The notes beneath the pieces are model-generated. The model worked only from the letters and a program-made list of their open reading frames with translations, had not been told where the DNA came from and did not search any database. From NCBI GenBank assembly GCA_963824415.1, contig CAWGPM010000015.1:124001-188000 (forward strand): a DNA stretch of 64,000 nt. Direction: 5' to 3'. Shown in pieces: positions 51,725 through 59,929 of the stretch. The translations under genes and the position numbers were made by a program. Each line of letters starts with the position of its first letter. Within the stretch, counting starts at the first letter, position 1. This stretch comes from JABDQA01 sp963824415. Lineage in GTDB: Bacteria > Desulfobacterota > Desulfobulbia > Desulfobulbales > Desulfocapsaceae.

Positions 51725-52679
51725 CGTCGGAAGTCTTCTGCAGACCGTAGATCTCTTTTATATAGTAGACCGGTTTCTGCTGGGTTTCATGATAGGTCCG
51801 CGCCTGCAGCTCGGCAATCAGGCCGATAGAGATAAACTGGATCCCGATAAAGATCAGCAGGATGGCAAGCAGCAGCAAAGGCCTGTCAGAAAGGGGCATG
51901 CCGAAGAACTGGCGCTGAATGGTCATAATCAGTGCCAGCATGAAACCGACACTGCCGGAAATAAAACCAAGCAGCCCGAAAATCTGAATCGGCCGGGTTG
52001 CATAACTGAGCAGAAACTTAACGGTGATCAGGTCAAGCACCACCCGGAGGGTTCTGGATATGCCATATTTCGAGGTGCCGTATTGCCTGGGCCGATGGTT
52101 AACCTTGATTTCCGTAAAAGAGATGCCCATGCCGCTGGCTATGGCGGGGATAAATCGGTGCATCTCACCATAGAGGCGAATATTTTTGATCACCTCGCGG
52201 CGAAAAGCCTTCAGCGTGCAGCCATAATCGTGCAGCGCCACCCCGGTGGTCCAGGAGATTATCTTATTGGCAATGATCGACGGCAGCCGCCGGTTGATAA
52301 ACGCATCCTTGCGGTCATAGCGCCAGCCGGTAACCACGTCGTAGCCTTCCTCTATTTTTTCGATAAACCGGGGAATGTCGTGGGGATCATTCTGCAAATC
52401 ACCGTCCATCGTAACGATGACGTCGCCGCTGGCAAAATCGAATCCGGCTGATATAGCCGCGGTCTGGCCGAAGTTTCGGCGAAATCTGATAACCCCGACC
52501 TCTGCATCTTTCTGCTGGATCGAGCGCAGCACCGCCAGCGTGTTATCGGAACTGCCGTCGTCCACAAAGATGATTTCATAGGGCTGCTGCAGCGCTGCCA
52601 GCACCTCGCTGAGTTCATCGTAGAGATAGTTGATGTTTTCTTCTTCGTTGTAAGCCGGTATTACGACAGATATCTTCAC
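51705..52679 (-). CDS. DPM1/GtrB-type polyprenyl-phosphate glycosyltransferase
   Basis: 324 residues from the GTG start. KISVVIPAYNEEENINYLY and IIFVDDGSSDNTL lead the GT-A domain, with VTMDGDLQNDPHDIPRFIEK as the DxD region and GCTLKAFRREVI after it. Two C-terminal membrane helices (about 215-240 and 250-275) are typical of enzymes that make undecaprenyl-phosphate sugars (ArnC, GtrB) for periplasmic decoration. GTG at 52679 has an AGGGAGG site four bases upstream; an ATG 18 codons earlier would add a segment unlike the family. Confidence 0.88.
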   Translation of the reverse strand: MKISVVIPAYNEEENINYLYDELSEVLAALQQPYEIIFVDDGSSDNTLAVLRSIQQKDAEVGVIRFRRNFGQTAAISAGFDFASGDVIVTMDGDLQNDPHDIPRFIEKIEEGYDVVTGWRYDRKDAFINRRLPSIIANKIISWTTGVALHDYGCTLKAFRREVIKNIRLYGEMHRFIPAIASGMGISFTEIKVNHRPRQYGTSKYGISRTLRVVLDLITVKFLLSYATRPIQIFGLLGFISGSVGFMLALIMTIQRQFFGMPLSDRPLLLLAILLIFIGIQFISIGLIAELQARTYHETQQKPVYYIKEIYGLQKTSDGAAADA

Positions 52680-52790
52680 ACATCCTCCCTGCTGTCCAGG
52701 CTGTTGTATCAGTCTGTACCTCTGCGATTGCAAGCAGATGACTCCTGACTGTCTTCATCGCCAACCATTGGAAATGCACTTATGGCTGCC

Positions 52791-53750
52791 TTATGTATTA
52801 TTGCTGCTGGGCTTTGACCACAGTTTATACAAAAAAAACAGACCGCCGATCAAGGAATAACAGACCGCCGTCGCCATGAAGAACAACGCCAGCGTCCGGG
52901 TTTGCAGATCGCCCATGCCCACCTGGGTGAAAAAGAATACATAGCCATAGTCCCTGACGCCGATTCCGTAAATAGAAATCGGCAACGCCTCCATCAGGGT
53001 GATGATCGGTACAAAGGCGCTGAAATACAAAAACGGGATCGAAGTGCCGAGTGATCGGGCCATCAGATAGACAACGGTGATGACTGAAACTTGAAAGGCA
53101 AAGGAAAGAAACATTACCCGGAACAGCAATTGCCTGTCAGTGCCGTAACGGGAAAATGAGACAAACAGCTTGTCGACCACGCGGACCAGCGCTTCTATCC
53201 GGCTCAATCCAGTGACTTGAAGCAGCTTGTTGAACGGTTTCTGATTGGCCAGCAGCAGCAGAATCACCATAAACAGCAACAGCAACAGCGACGGGATTAT
53301 CAAAAAATGCAGTGAGTCAAACCGCGCGGCTGCGTAAAAAGATGAAACAAAGCTCAGCATTACCAGCGCAACGAACCCGGACAAACGGTCGCCAAAGACC
53401 GAGGCGGCTGATCGGGCTGCCTGCCTGCTTTGCTTGGCAATATCGTATATCCGATAACTGTCTCCGCCAATATTCGACGGTAGAAACAGGTTGCAGAACG
53501 TGCCGCTCATATAGGATACAACCAGATCCCAGAGGGGGATCTCAACCTCATCAGCTTTCAGAAAAAGCTGCCACTTCGCAGCACTGACAAGCGTATTGGC
53601 AAACAGCAGGAGACCGATTGGAGCCAGATAGGCGATATTGATTTCAAGGGCAAGCTGCGCGATCTGGTTGAGCGGGGTGTTTCGGTAAATGAACAGAATC
53701 AGCGAAATACTGATCGTGCATTTTATGGCTATCAATACATTGCGGCGCAT
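52791..53750 (-). CDS. Flippase-like lysylphosphatidylglycerol synthase TM-region family (UPF0104) protein
   Basis: 319 residues, seven or eight membrane helices. The family's marks are visible: LLFANTLVSAAKWQLFLKA near the start, SYMSGTFCNLFLPSNIGGDSYRIYDIAKQ (in part) and SVFGDRLSGFVALVML, then a final ALPISIYGIGVRDYGYVFFF block. Related proteins include AglD and the membrane part of MprF, and some sit in glycan clusters, where a lipid-linked sugar flippase role is proposed. The ATG follows the acyltransferase TGA by a single base (TGATATG). The frame is open 31 codons upstream, but only this ATG gives the family start. Confidence 0.86.
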   Translation of the reverse strand: MRRNVLIAIKCTISISLILFIYRNTPLNQIAQLALEINIAYLAPIGLLLFANTLVSAAKWQLFLKADEVEIPLWDLVVSYMSGTFCNLFLPSNIGGDSYRIYDIAKQSRQAARSAASVFGDRLSGFVALVMLSFVSSFYAAARFDSLHFLIIPSLLLLLFMVILLLLANQKPFNKLLQVTGLSRIEALVRVVDKLFVSFSRYGTDRQLLFRVMFLSFAFQVSVITVVYLMARSLGTSIPFLYFSAFVPIITLMEALPISIYGIGVRDYGYVFFFTQVGMGDLQTRTLALFFMATAVCYSLIGGLFFLYKLWSKPSSNNT

Positions 53751-53751
53751 A

Positions 53752-54483
53752 TCAGGATCGTTGCCTGACCACCCGGGCAGGAACTCCCATGCACACCGAT
53801 TGAGGCGGAATCGTCCGACTGACCACCGCCCCCGCACCGGCAACGCTGCCAGCTCCGATACTCACACCGCCCAGTACGCTGACATTGGCACCAAGCCAGA
53901 CGTTTGCAGAAATAGAAACGCCGCCGTCAGGGGCAATCGGTTGCGAGCGGATCAGGGCTTCAGGATCGCTGATATCGTAGTTCCCGCCGCCGATAATAAG
54001 ACAACGCTGCCCGATAACACAATCGTCACCAATACTCACCGGATTGCCGTTGGTCGACTGAACGATGGTCTGGGAATTGATGCCGACCTGGCTGCCGATG
54101 GTGATCGAACCATCCTTACAGGAAAGCATGACGTTGTTGGAAAGAATGGACTGGTCGCCAACCCTGATCGTGTGCTGCTCCGAGCCGTGCCTGCCGTCCA
54201 GGACGCAGTATTCACTGATTACCACCGAACGGCCCAAGCTGATCCTTTTGGGCTGCCGGACCACGACCCCGGCCCCGAACACCGTACCCCTGCCGCAGCC
54301 CCCGAACATCTTCGGCCAGAAAATCTTTCTCAGGGCCATGCCGAGCGCCCCGGGGAAAAAGGTAAAGAGCTGGCAGAACTCGTAATAGAGCAGCGCACCC
54401 AGCGAAGAACTGCCGATCATCACCTGCCGGTACCGCGAAAAGGCCGAGCCTTTGCCAGTTACCGCTTCATGGGTTTTCTTCAT
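53752..54483 (-). CDS. Hexapeptide-repeat (left-handed beta-helix) acyltransferase
   Basis: 243 residues. The last 180 residues are a string of hexapeptide repeats: FGAGVVVRQPKRISLG, ISEYCVLDG, GSITIGSQVGINS, VSIGDDCVIGQR and the terminal VLGGVSIGAGSVAGAGAVVS. The end, VCMGVPARVV, is the common tail of WcaF/NodL/CysE-like O-acetyltransferases. The first 60 residues are unusual in length and contain a hydrophobic stretch. The likely role is O-acetylation of a glycan or lipid-linked sugar. 25 nt after asnB. Confidence 0.85.
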   Translation of the reverse strand: MKKTHEAVTGKGSAFSRYRQVMIGSSSLGALLYYEFCQLFTFFPGALGMALRKIFWPKMFGGCGRGTVFGAGVVVRQPKRISLGRSVVISEYCVLDGRHGSEQHTIRVGDQSILSNNVMLSCKDGSITIGSQVGINSQTIVQSTNGNPVSIGDDCVIGQRCLIIGGGNYDISDPEALIRSQPIAPDGGVSISANVWLGANVSVLGGVSIGAGSVAGAGAVVSRTIPPQSVCMGVPARVVRQRS

Positions 54484-54508
54484 AGTCGCTCACCTTGTTC
54501 GGGGCTCA

Positions 54509-56377
54509 TCAGTTGAAAAACCGATTATGCCAGATGGCCACATTGATCAACGCCCAGAGTATATGATTGTGGTTCTGCTTCATCGAACAGTGCTCGTCGA
54601 TCAAGGTGTCGATATAGCTGCTGTTCATTTGTTCCCGGATCAGCGAAGAATCGTGAAGCAATTCTACCATGTACTCGTTCAGATCTCCACGCAGCAGATG
54701 TTTGACCGGCAGACTGTAGCCCTGTTTACCGCGATGGATCACCTTGTCGGGCAGCATACCCTCCAGAGCCGCGCGGAAGATATACTTGGTGGTCAGCTTT
54801 TTCAGCTTCCAGTCGCCGGGCAGCCCGGCCATATATTCTACCAGCACGTGATCGAGCAGGGGAACCCGGATCTCCAGAGAACTGGCCATCGACATACGGT
54901 CGACCTTCATCAGCACCGAATCGGTCATCATAAAGCGCATATCGAGATAGATCTCACGGTTCAATACATCGTCACCGGCATCACAGCGCTCACTGTATTC
55001 ACGGACCTGACGAAAGGGGTCGCGATCGGTGCTGTTCTTAAACCCGTCAGCAAAAAGACTTTCTTCCAGTTTTTTGCTAAGGAAATACTGCCAGCGCAGA
55101 TGCTCGCCGGACGGATCAAGGTTTGATCCTTCGACAAAACGCTTGAGCATGTTAACCGCCCCTTTCTTCTGGGGCTGATCGGGCAGCATGGAAACCAGGT
55201 TGCCGATTAAATCGCGGCGCATGAACTCCGGCATGATATTGAACCAGCGATTCAACCTGCTCGCCTTGAAGCGATCGTAGCCGGCAAAACTCTCATCGGC
55301 TCCCTCTCCCGACAGACAGACGGTCACATGCTCTCTGGCCTGCTTGCAAAGCAGGTAGAGCGGCACCGTAGACAGATCAGTCATCGGCTCATCCAGATGG
55401 TACAGGGTCTGCTCCACATATTCGGGGCGCAGTCGGTCGAGCATCAGGACCTGATGGTCGGTGTCGCAGTGCTTGGCCACGATTTCGGCATAATCCAGTT
55501 CACTGAAGGTTTTGTCTTCATAGCCGATGGTAAAGGTTTTCAGCGGCCCGCTGATGTGTTTGCGCATCAGTGCCACGATACAGCTCGAATCAAGCCCGCC
55601 GGATAAAAAGACGCCCAACGGTACGTCACTGACCAGATGGGATTTGACCGCAAAATCGAGATGTTCGCGCATCTGTTCGACCGCCTGCTCAAAATCAAGC
55701 ATCGGCTCAGCCGGCTTCAGCGACAGATCCCAGTACCGGCTGATGGTGACCTGGCCGTCTTCGAGCAGCAGGTAGTGGCCAGCCGGCAGTTTATGGATAT
55801 TGTCGAACATGGTCTGAGGCGCCGGCACGAATTCAAAACCGAGATAATCATAGAGCGCCTGATAATTCACTTTGCGCTCAACCTGCGAATCTTCCAGGAT
55901 CGCCTTGATCTCAGAGGCAAACAGAAAACGGCCGTTGCGGTGGTGATAGTAGAGCGGTTTAATGCCGATCCGGTCCCGAACCAGCAGGAGCCGTGCTTTG
56001 TTATGATCATACAGGGCGTAGCCGAACATGCCCCGCAGCCTCTCGATACTCTTGAGCCCCCACTCTTCATAGGCGTGGATGATCACTTCGGAATCGGACA
56101 GGCTGGAGAAGCGATGTCCTCTGGCCTGCAGCTCCTCGCGCAGTTCGACGAAGTTGTATATTTCCCCGTTGAATACGAGAACCACTGAGCGGTCCTCGTT
56201 AAACATCGGCTGCCGGCCATTTTCACTCAAATCGATGATGGACAGACGCCGGTGCCCCAGACTCACCTGGTCGCAGTTGTAAAAACCGTCCTGGTCGGGT
56301 CCCCGATGGGACAGCGTCTCGGCCATCGCTCTTACCAGCGGCTCGTCGTTAAAATTTAATCCACAAATTCCGCACAT
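54509..56377 (-). CDS. asnB: Asparagine synthetase, glutamine-hydrolysing (AsnB-like)
   Basis: 622 residues. The N-terminal nucleophile Cys2 (MCGICG) begins a glutaminase domain with LSHRGPDQDG, HRRLSIIDL and FNGEIYNF. The synthetase domain has LSGGLDSSCIVALM (ATP PP-loop) and LSGEGADESFAGYDRF. The enzyme normally converts aspartate to asparagine, but in polysaccharide gene clusters relatives amidate sugar acids such as uronates. Its place between a terminator and an acyltransferase supports that second reading, by inference. It probably starts a new transcript after the bidirectional terminator at 56424-56455. Confidence 0.88.
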   Translation of the reverse strand: MCGICGLNFNDEPLVRAMAETLSHRGPDQDGFYNCDQVSLGHRRLSIIDLSENGRQPMFNEDRSVVLVFNGEIYNFVELREELQARGHRFSSLSDSEVIIHAYEEWGLKSIERLRGMFGYALYDHNKARLLLVRDRIGIKPLYYHHRNGRFLFASEIKAILEDSQVERKVNYQALYDYLGFEFVPAPQTMFDNIHKLPAGHYLLLEDGQVTISRYWDLSLKPAEPMLDFEQAVEQMREHLDFAVKSHLVSDVPLGVFLSGGLDSSCIVALMRKHISGPLKTFTIGYEDKTFSELDYAEIVAKHCDTDHQVLMLDRLRPEYVEQTLYHLDEPMTDLSTVPLYLLCKQAREHVTVCLSGEGADESFAGYDRFKASRLNRWFNIMPEFMRRDLIGNLVSMLPDQPQKKGAVNMLKRFVEGSNLDPSGEHLRWQYFLSKKLEESLFADGFKNSTDRDPFRQVREYSERCDAGDDVLNREIYLDMRFMMTDSVLMKVDRMSMASSLEIRVPLLDHVLVEYMAGLPGDWKLKKLTTKYIFRAALEGMLPDKVIHRGKQGYSLPVKHLLRGDLNEYMVELLHDSSLIREQMNSSYIDTLIDEHCSMKQNHNHILWALINVAIWHNRFFN

Positions 56378-56423
56378 ACCTGTATACCGTTATGGCTTAA
56401 CTGCCTGATTACGATTTTACATT

Positions 56424-56455
56424 AAAAAAACCGGCCTGAAGCAGACCGGTTTTTA
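56424..56455. terminator. Bidirectional intrinsic terminator between the SGNH gene and asnB
   Basis: Nine-bp arms with one G-U type pair (56430-56438 and 56442-56450) around AAG, with A7 on the left and T5 on the right flank. On the minus strand a T7 run follows, ending the SGNH-hydrolase transcript ahead of asnB. Confidence 0.85.
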
Positions 56456-56478
56456 GATTTCTTCACAACCTGTTGGCC

Positions 56479-57459
56479 TTATTTATGAACCACGGAAAAC
56501 CCTATTGTTTTTCTCCAGAGAATCAGTGTCGCAGCAGATAAAAAAAGCACTGCAAGAAGCGGCCCGTACCCGTGGATCATCAGGTAGGCAAAAGCGACCA
56601 GGGGCCACAGCATGACCCGCACCAGTGCTCGAAGATTATCGTGCTGGGCAATAACATCTGCAATCGGAGGTGAATACGTATAATAAAAGTCAACAAATAT
56701 CTGCCCAGGCCTGTGCGTCAAAAGATATGAATCGCGAAATCTGCGCAGCATGGTCACATGGGGTTCCAGCAGTGATCCATAGGCGGCCGTCGCGATAAAA
56801 CAGCCTCCCCCGCCACCGCTGTCGGTGGATCCGCCACCGCATGGCAGTACTTTTAAAAACTCCTGGGCCAGAATATTCTGCCCCAACTCGTTCATATGCA
56901 AACCATCGAAGGTGTATTCATCCCAGTTCGGGCCGGCCAGCACTGAGTAGTTATCGACATAAGGAATCGACCGGGCATTGGCCAGGGCCTGGATTTTAGG
57001 GTTAAAATCTTCAGGAATAAGCCTGTTTTCCACCCCACCCGCCTCGGTATTGGGGGTGATAGCTGAAATGATCGGCCTTGCCCCGGCATTGACGGACTTG
57101 TCCACCATCAACGCCAGGTTGCCAACGGCAGTTCCAGAGGAGATGCCGCTTCTTGCATCATTGGCGCCTTCCATGATCAGAATATAGTTTGGCCTATGCT
57201 TGGCCAGCACCTGATTGATTCTCTCAACTCCGCCCAAGGTGGTTTCAGCGTCTTTGCCCTCGTTGATCACAACAGCGTTGCAGCTGTTTGCATTCAAAGC
57301 CTGCTGAAGATAGACCGAGTAAGGTGTGGAGCCAAATCCCCGGGTTATCGAATCACCGAAGGTCACAATGCGTATCTTTTCAACTGGTTTATCAGCACCA
57401 ACCGAAATCGTGCCCGTCAACAAGACGATAAGAGCGCTGAGTAATAATTTTCTTGCCAT
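56479..57459 (-). CDS. Secreted SGNH/GDSL hydrolase with CFI-type C-terminal module
   Basis: 326 residues from the chosen ATG. A signal peptide (about 1-22) precedes an SGNH domain: TFGDSITRG with nucleophile S37, EGAND with N100, and the D185/H188 pair in DGLHMNE. After a Gly/Ser linker comes GGCFIATAAYGS (C220 onward), the CFI-box found at the end of many exported proteins, followed by about 90 residues with two hydrophobic stretches near 280-315. Such modules may anchor the protein in the membrane or mark it for processing. The AGGA site six bases before the ATG decides the start; a longer frame has no support. The hydrolase may remove acyl groups from a glycan or lipid. Confidence 0.82.
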   Translation of the reverse strand: MARKLLLSALIVLLTGTISVGADKPVEKIRIVTFGDSITRGFGSTPYSVYLQQALNANSCNAVVINEGKDAETTLGGVERINQVLAKHRPNYILIMEGANDARSGISSGTAVGNLALMVDKSVNAGARPIISAITPNTEAGGVENRLIPEDFNPKIQALANARSIPYVDNYSVLAGPNWDEYTFDGLHMNELGQNILAQEFLKVLPCGGGSTDSGGGGGCFIATAAYGSLLEPHVTMLRRFRDSYLLTHRPGQIFVDFYYTYSPPIADVIAQHDNLRALVRVMLWPLVAFAYLMIHGYGPLLAVLFLSAATLILWRKTIGFSVVHK

Positions 57460-57498
57460 AATTAATCCTGTTAGTTGATGACAACCAGTTTGTATCAT

Positions 57499-57516
57499 CC
57501 CGCATCATCATGCGGG
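57499..57516. other. Stem-loop between the beta-propeller-like and SGNH genes
   Basis: CCCGCAT (57499-57505) pairs with ATGCGGG (57510-57516) around a 4-nt loop. No U-tract follows, so a transcription terminator is unlikely; it may be an intercistronic stability element. Confidence 0.4.
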
Positions 57517-57528
57517 GTGCAAGCCTTG

Positions 57529-58305
57529 TCAATAAGCCCGAATGAAAACAGAGCCACTGTTACTCATGAAGGACGGTAATTCAAGAACATTTTCCTCGGT
57601 CTCAACCTTGTCCTCAACCACTTCTTCGCCCAGCAGTTCAGCTTCCGACCATTCACTTCCAGTCCACCGACTGGTCACCGTTAGGTATTTTCCGTCCGCC
57701 AACGTTTGCCAGTTAATGACCGGATTGCCCTCCGGGTCAAGCTCCACCGTAGGCAGCACATCCGGGATGTCGTTTTCAGCATGCAACCGGACAGGCTCGG
57801 ACCATGAACCATTCTGATAATAGGCAAACATTATATCATCAAAACCGCCGTCATTGGCGGACCAGACAACCCAGACCCGGTCCTGACTGTCGATAACAAC
57901 CGACGGTGCAAGATTTTTCTTGAGTTCAGAGGCGAGGTCCTCGCTGCGTTCCCAACCATCTTCGGTGGAGATCGCATAACGAAGCTCCATTCTCCCGTTA
58001 TCATAAGCTGACCAGAACACCCACCTCCGACCAAAACTGTCCCGATCAACGACAGGATACATGTTGTCGTAGTGATCATCAGTCACCTGCTCCGGCTCTG
58101 ACCAGACCCCTTTGGACTTGCGGGAATAGTAAATTTCCATTTTGCGCCCGTCGGAGGTAGACCAGACCACATCAATCTCACGCTCCTCAGGAACAGGTTC
58201 GGTGAGCGTATTGTCTACCTTATCTGCTGCGAACAACGGCCAACTCAGAACCGTGACCAAGCAAAGAGCAAGTGCAAACCGGCGATAAACAGAGCGCGAC
58301 TGCAT
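57529..58305 (-). CDS. Secreted protein with four sialidase/beta-propeller-like repeats
   Basis: 258 residues. A signal peptide ends near residue 26 (LSWPLFAA-DK). Four repeats of about 50 residues start near residues 44, 93, 143 and 195, each with VxW(S/Q)xxDG near its start and a W-S-E-containing turn (for example VWSTSDGRKMEIYYS, VFWSAYDNGRMELRY, VVWSANDGGFDDIMF). This is the look of BNR/sialidase-type beta-propeller blades, although four blades alone are fewer than the six or seven of a closed propeller. No catalytic residues of sialidases are evident. An AGGT site six bases before the ATG. It is 69 nt upstream of the SGNH gene and may be cotranscribed. Confidence 0.65.
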   Translation of the reverse strand: MQSRSVYRRFALALCLVTVLSWPLFAADKVDNTLTEPVPEEREIDVVWSTSDGRKMEIYYSRKSKGVWSEPEQVTDDHYDNMYPVVDRDSFGRRWVFWSAYDNGRMELRYAISTEDGWERSEDLASELKKNLAPSVVIDSQDRVWVVWSANDGGFDDIMFAYYQNGSWSEPVRLHAENDIPDVLPTVELDPEGNPVINWQTLADGKYLTVTSRWTGSEWSEAELLGEEVVEDKVETEENVLELPSFMSNSGSVFIRAY

Positions 58306-58738
58306 TTTTTACCTAATACCAATAAATTGAACAACAAAATATCCGCTGCATCGAGAAGGACTGTAACCAGACTTCACTAAATGGCCACTACCTCAACACC
58401 AGCGGATTGTTAATGATTTCACTCAGGACGACAACTATACTACTAGGCAGATCTATTTTCAACCGAGCGGCATGTTTTTCAAAAACTCAGTAATTAGACA
58501 ACTCCTGTACCACTGCTCGGCAAACTTTTTAAATCAATTTCAGATCTATTCAAGGAACCCCTATTTGTGCCATGGCTGCTTGGCGGTTCGTGCCTGGCTA
58601 GACAACCTGATAACACTGGTGCCTGGATACACATTCTGATATAGTTCCTGGGTTAATTGTTAAAGATCCGCTGACTGATTCCTGCAGAATCAGCTCAGAG
58701 CTCAGCTAATCTCAACCATAGCTCTACAGATCCTTTCG
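58306..58738. other. 433-nt intergenic region between divergent genes
   Basis: No supported coding frame. It separates the minus-strand polysaccharide region from the plus-strand lipid A genes. A perfect 7-bp stem-loop (CTGATTC 58675-58681, GAATCAG 58687-58693, loop CTGCA) lies 45 nt before the acyltransferase start. I could not name firm promoters for either gene. Confidence 0.6.
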
Positions 58739-59671
58739 ATGCTCAGATACCGGCTTGAATATGCGGCGCTCAGGGTAGTGGTGTTTATCGTCAACCTCCT
58801 GCCCCTGGCCGTCATCAACCTGCTGACTTCCCTGCTGGGACGACTCGTCTGGGTCGTGTTCCCGTTTCGGCTGCCGGTGGCCTACTACAACATCAGCACC
58901 GTCTTTCCGAACAAATCTCACCGTGACAAGCTGGGGCTGCTGCGCAAAGCATATCGTCAATTTTTCCACGCTGCCGGACTCATTCTCGTAATTCACCGGA
59001 AGCAATTGGCAAAGATGATTGACAATGCGCAGATTTCCGGCCTCGATCTGCTCGATCTGGCCCTGGCTGAAGGCAAAGGAGTGATACTAACCACCTACCA
59101 CGGCTGCTGGTTCGAGGCCTACTTTGCCTGGTTCAGCAGCAATCCACGGCTGACCAGCCTGATCTATCAGCAGCAGAGCAATCCTCTCTGCGACGCATTT
59201 TTCGTCAGGCAGCGCCAGCGCTATGGCAATAATCTCGAACATATCCACAGCCTTGAAAAGCTCAGTGTTTATCAACAGGCCCTTGCCGACAACCGGCTGC
59301 TGATAATCAGTCTCGATCAGAACTACACCGACAACGGCACCCCGGTCGTCCTCTTTGGCAAGACCTTTGCCTGCGCCCGCGGCACCGCTCTGCTGTACCT
59401 GAAGACCGGGGCACCGGTCATGACCAGTGTCTATTACCTCAAAGATAATCAGCTGCATATCGATTTCGAGCGGGTCTCACTGCCACGTAACGATGCGATT
59501 AGCGATGCAAACATCGAACAGATCAGCAATCTCAGTATCCAGGGCTATGAAAAAACCATCTCAGCCTATCCAGACCAGTGGTTCAGCCTGTTTCACCGGC
59601 TCTGGAAAAAACACGGCTACCCGAAGAGAGTCCAGCGCTCCTGCAAAGACATCTTCGGTGCGCTCCGCTAG
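58739..59671 (+). CDS. LpxL/HtrB-type lipid A acyltransferase (lysophospholipid acyltransferase family)
   Basis: 310 residues. A hydrophobic N-terminal anchor (about 10-42) precedes the LPLAT domain. The catalytic HX4E motif is H121-E126 in TYHGCWFE. DQNYTDNGTPVVLFGK and FACARGTALLYLKTGAPV fit the KdtB/LpxL-like pattern. The family adds secondary acyl chains to lipid A. Neighbours msbA and an O-antigen ligase support an LPS role. It could instead acylate another envelope lipid. No strong ribosome-binding site precedes the ATG. Confidence 0.87.
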   Translation: MLRYRLEYAALRVVVFIVNLLPLAVINLLTSLLGRLVWVVFPFRLPVAYYNISTVFPNKSHRDKLGLLRKAYRQFFHAAGLILVIHRKQLAKMIDNAQISGLDLLDLALAEGKGVILTTYHGCWFEAYFAWFSSNPRLTSLIYQQQSNPLCDAFFVRQRQRYGNNLEHIHSLEKLSVYQQALADNRLLIISLDQNYTDNGTPVVLFGKTFACARGTALLYLKTGAPVMTSVYYLKDNQLHIDFERVSLPRNDAISDANIEQISNLSIQGYEKTISAYPDQWFSLFHRLWKKHGYPKRVQRSCKDIFGALR

Positions 59672-59929
59672 AATTCAATCAGAATTTCGCCTGTGCCGGA
59701 AGCTTCTCCCTTTCCATTATCGACGCGTATACAGCTAAGCTTGATGTGCTTCGGCCATGCTTCGATTTTAAAATCGCACAGACCGCGGTTCGACCTGCAC
59801 AAAAGACAATTTTTCAAGGTTCCCTTTGTTATTTGACCAGCTCTGGTGTAGAAACAATCAGAACTGTATTATGCCAGACGTATTGAGAAATTCTGCAGAT
59901 TCAAGAGATTAATCACCCGACGTATTTTT

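Noticed and set aside
59672..59929. Plus-strand frame between the acyltransferase and msbA
   Set aside because: It begins within the acyltransferase gene in another frame, has no start signal and no recognisable sequence.
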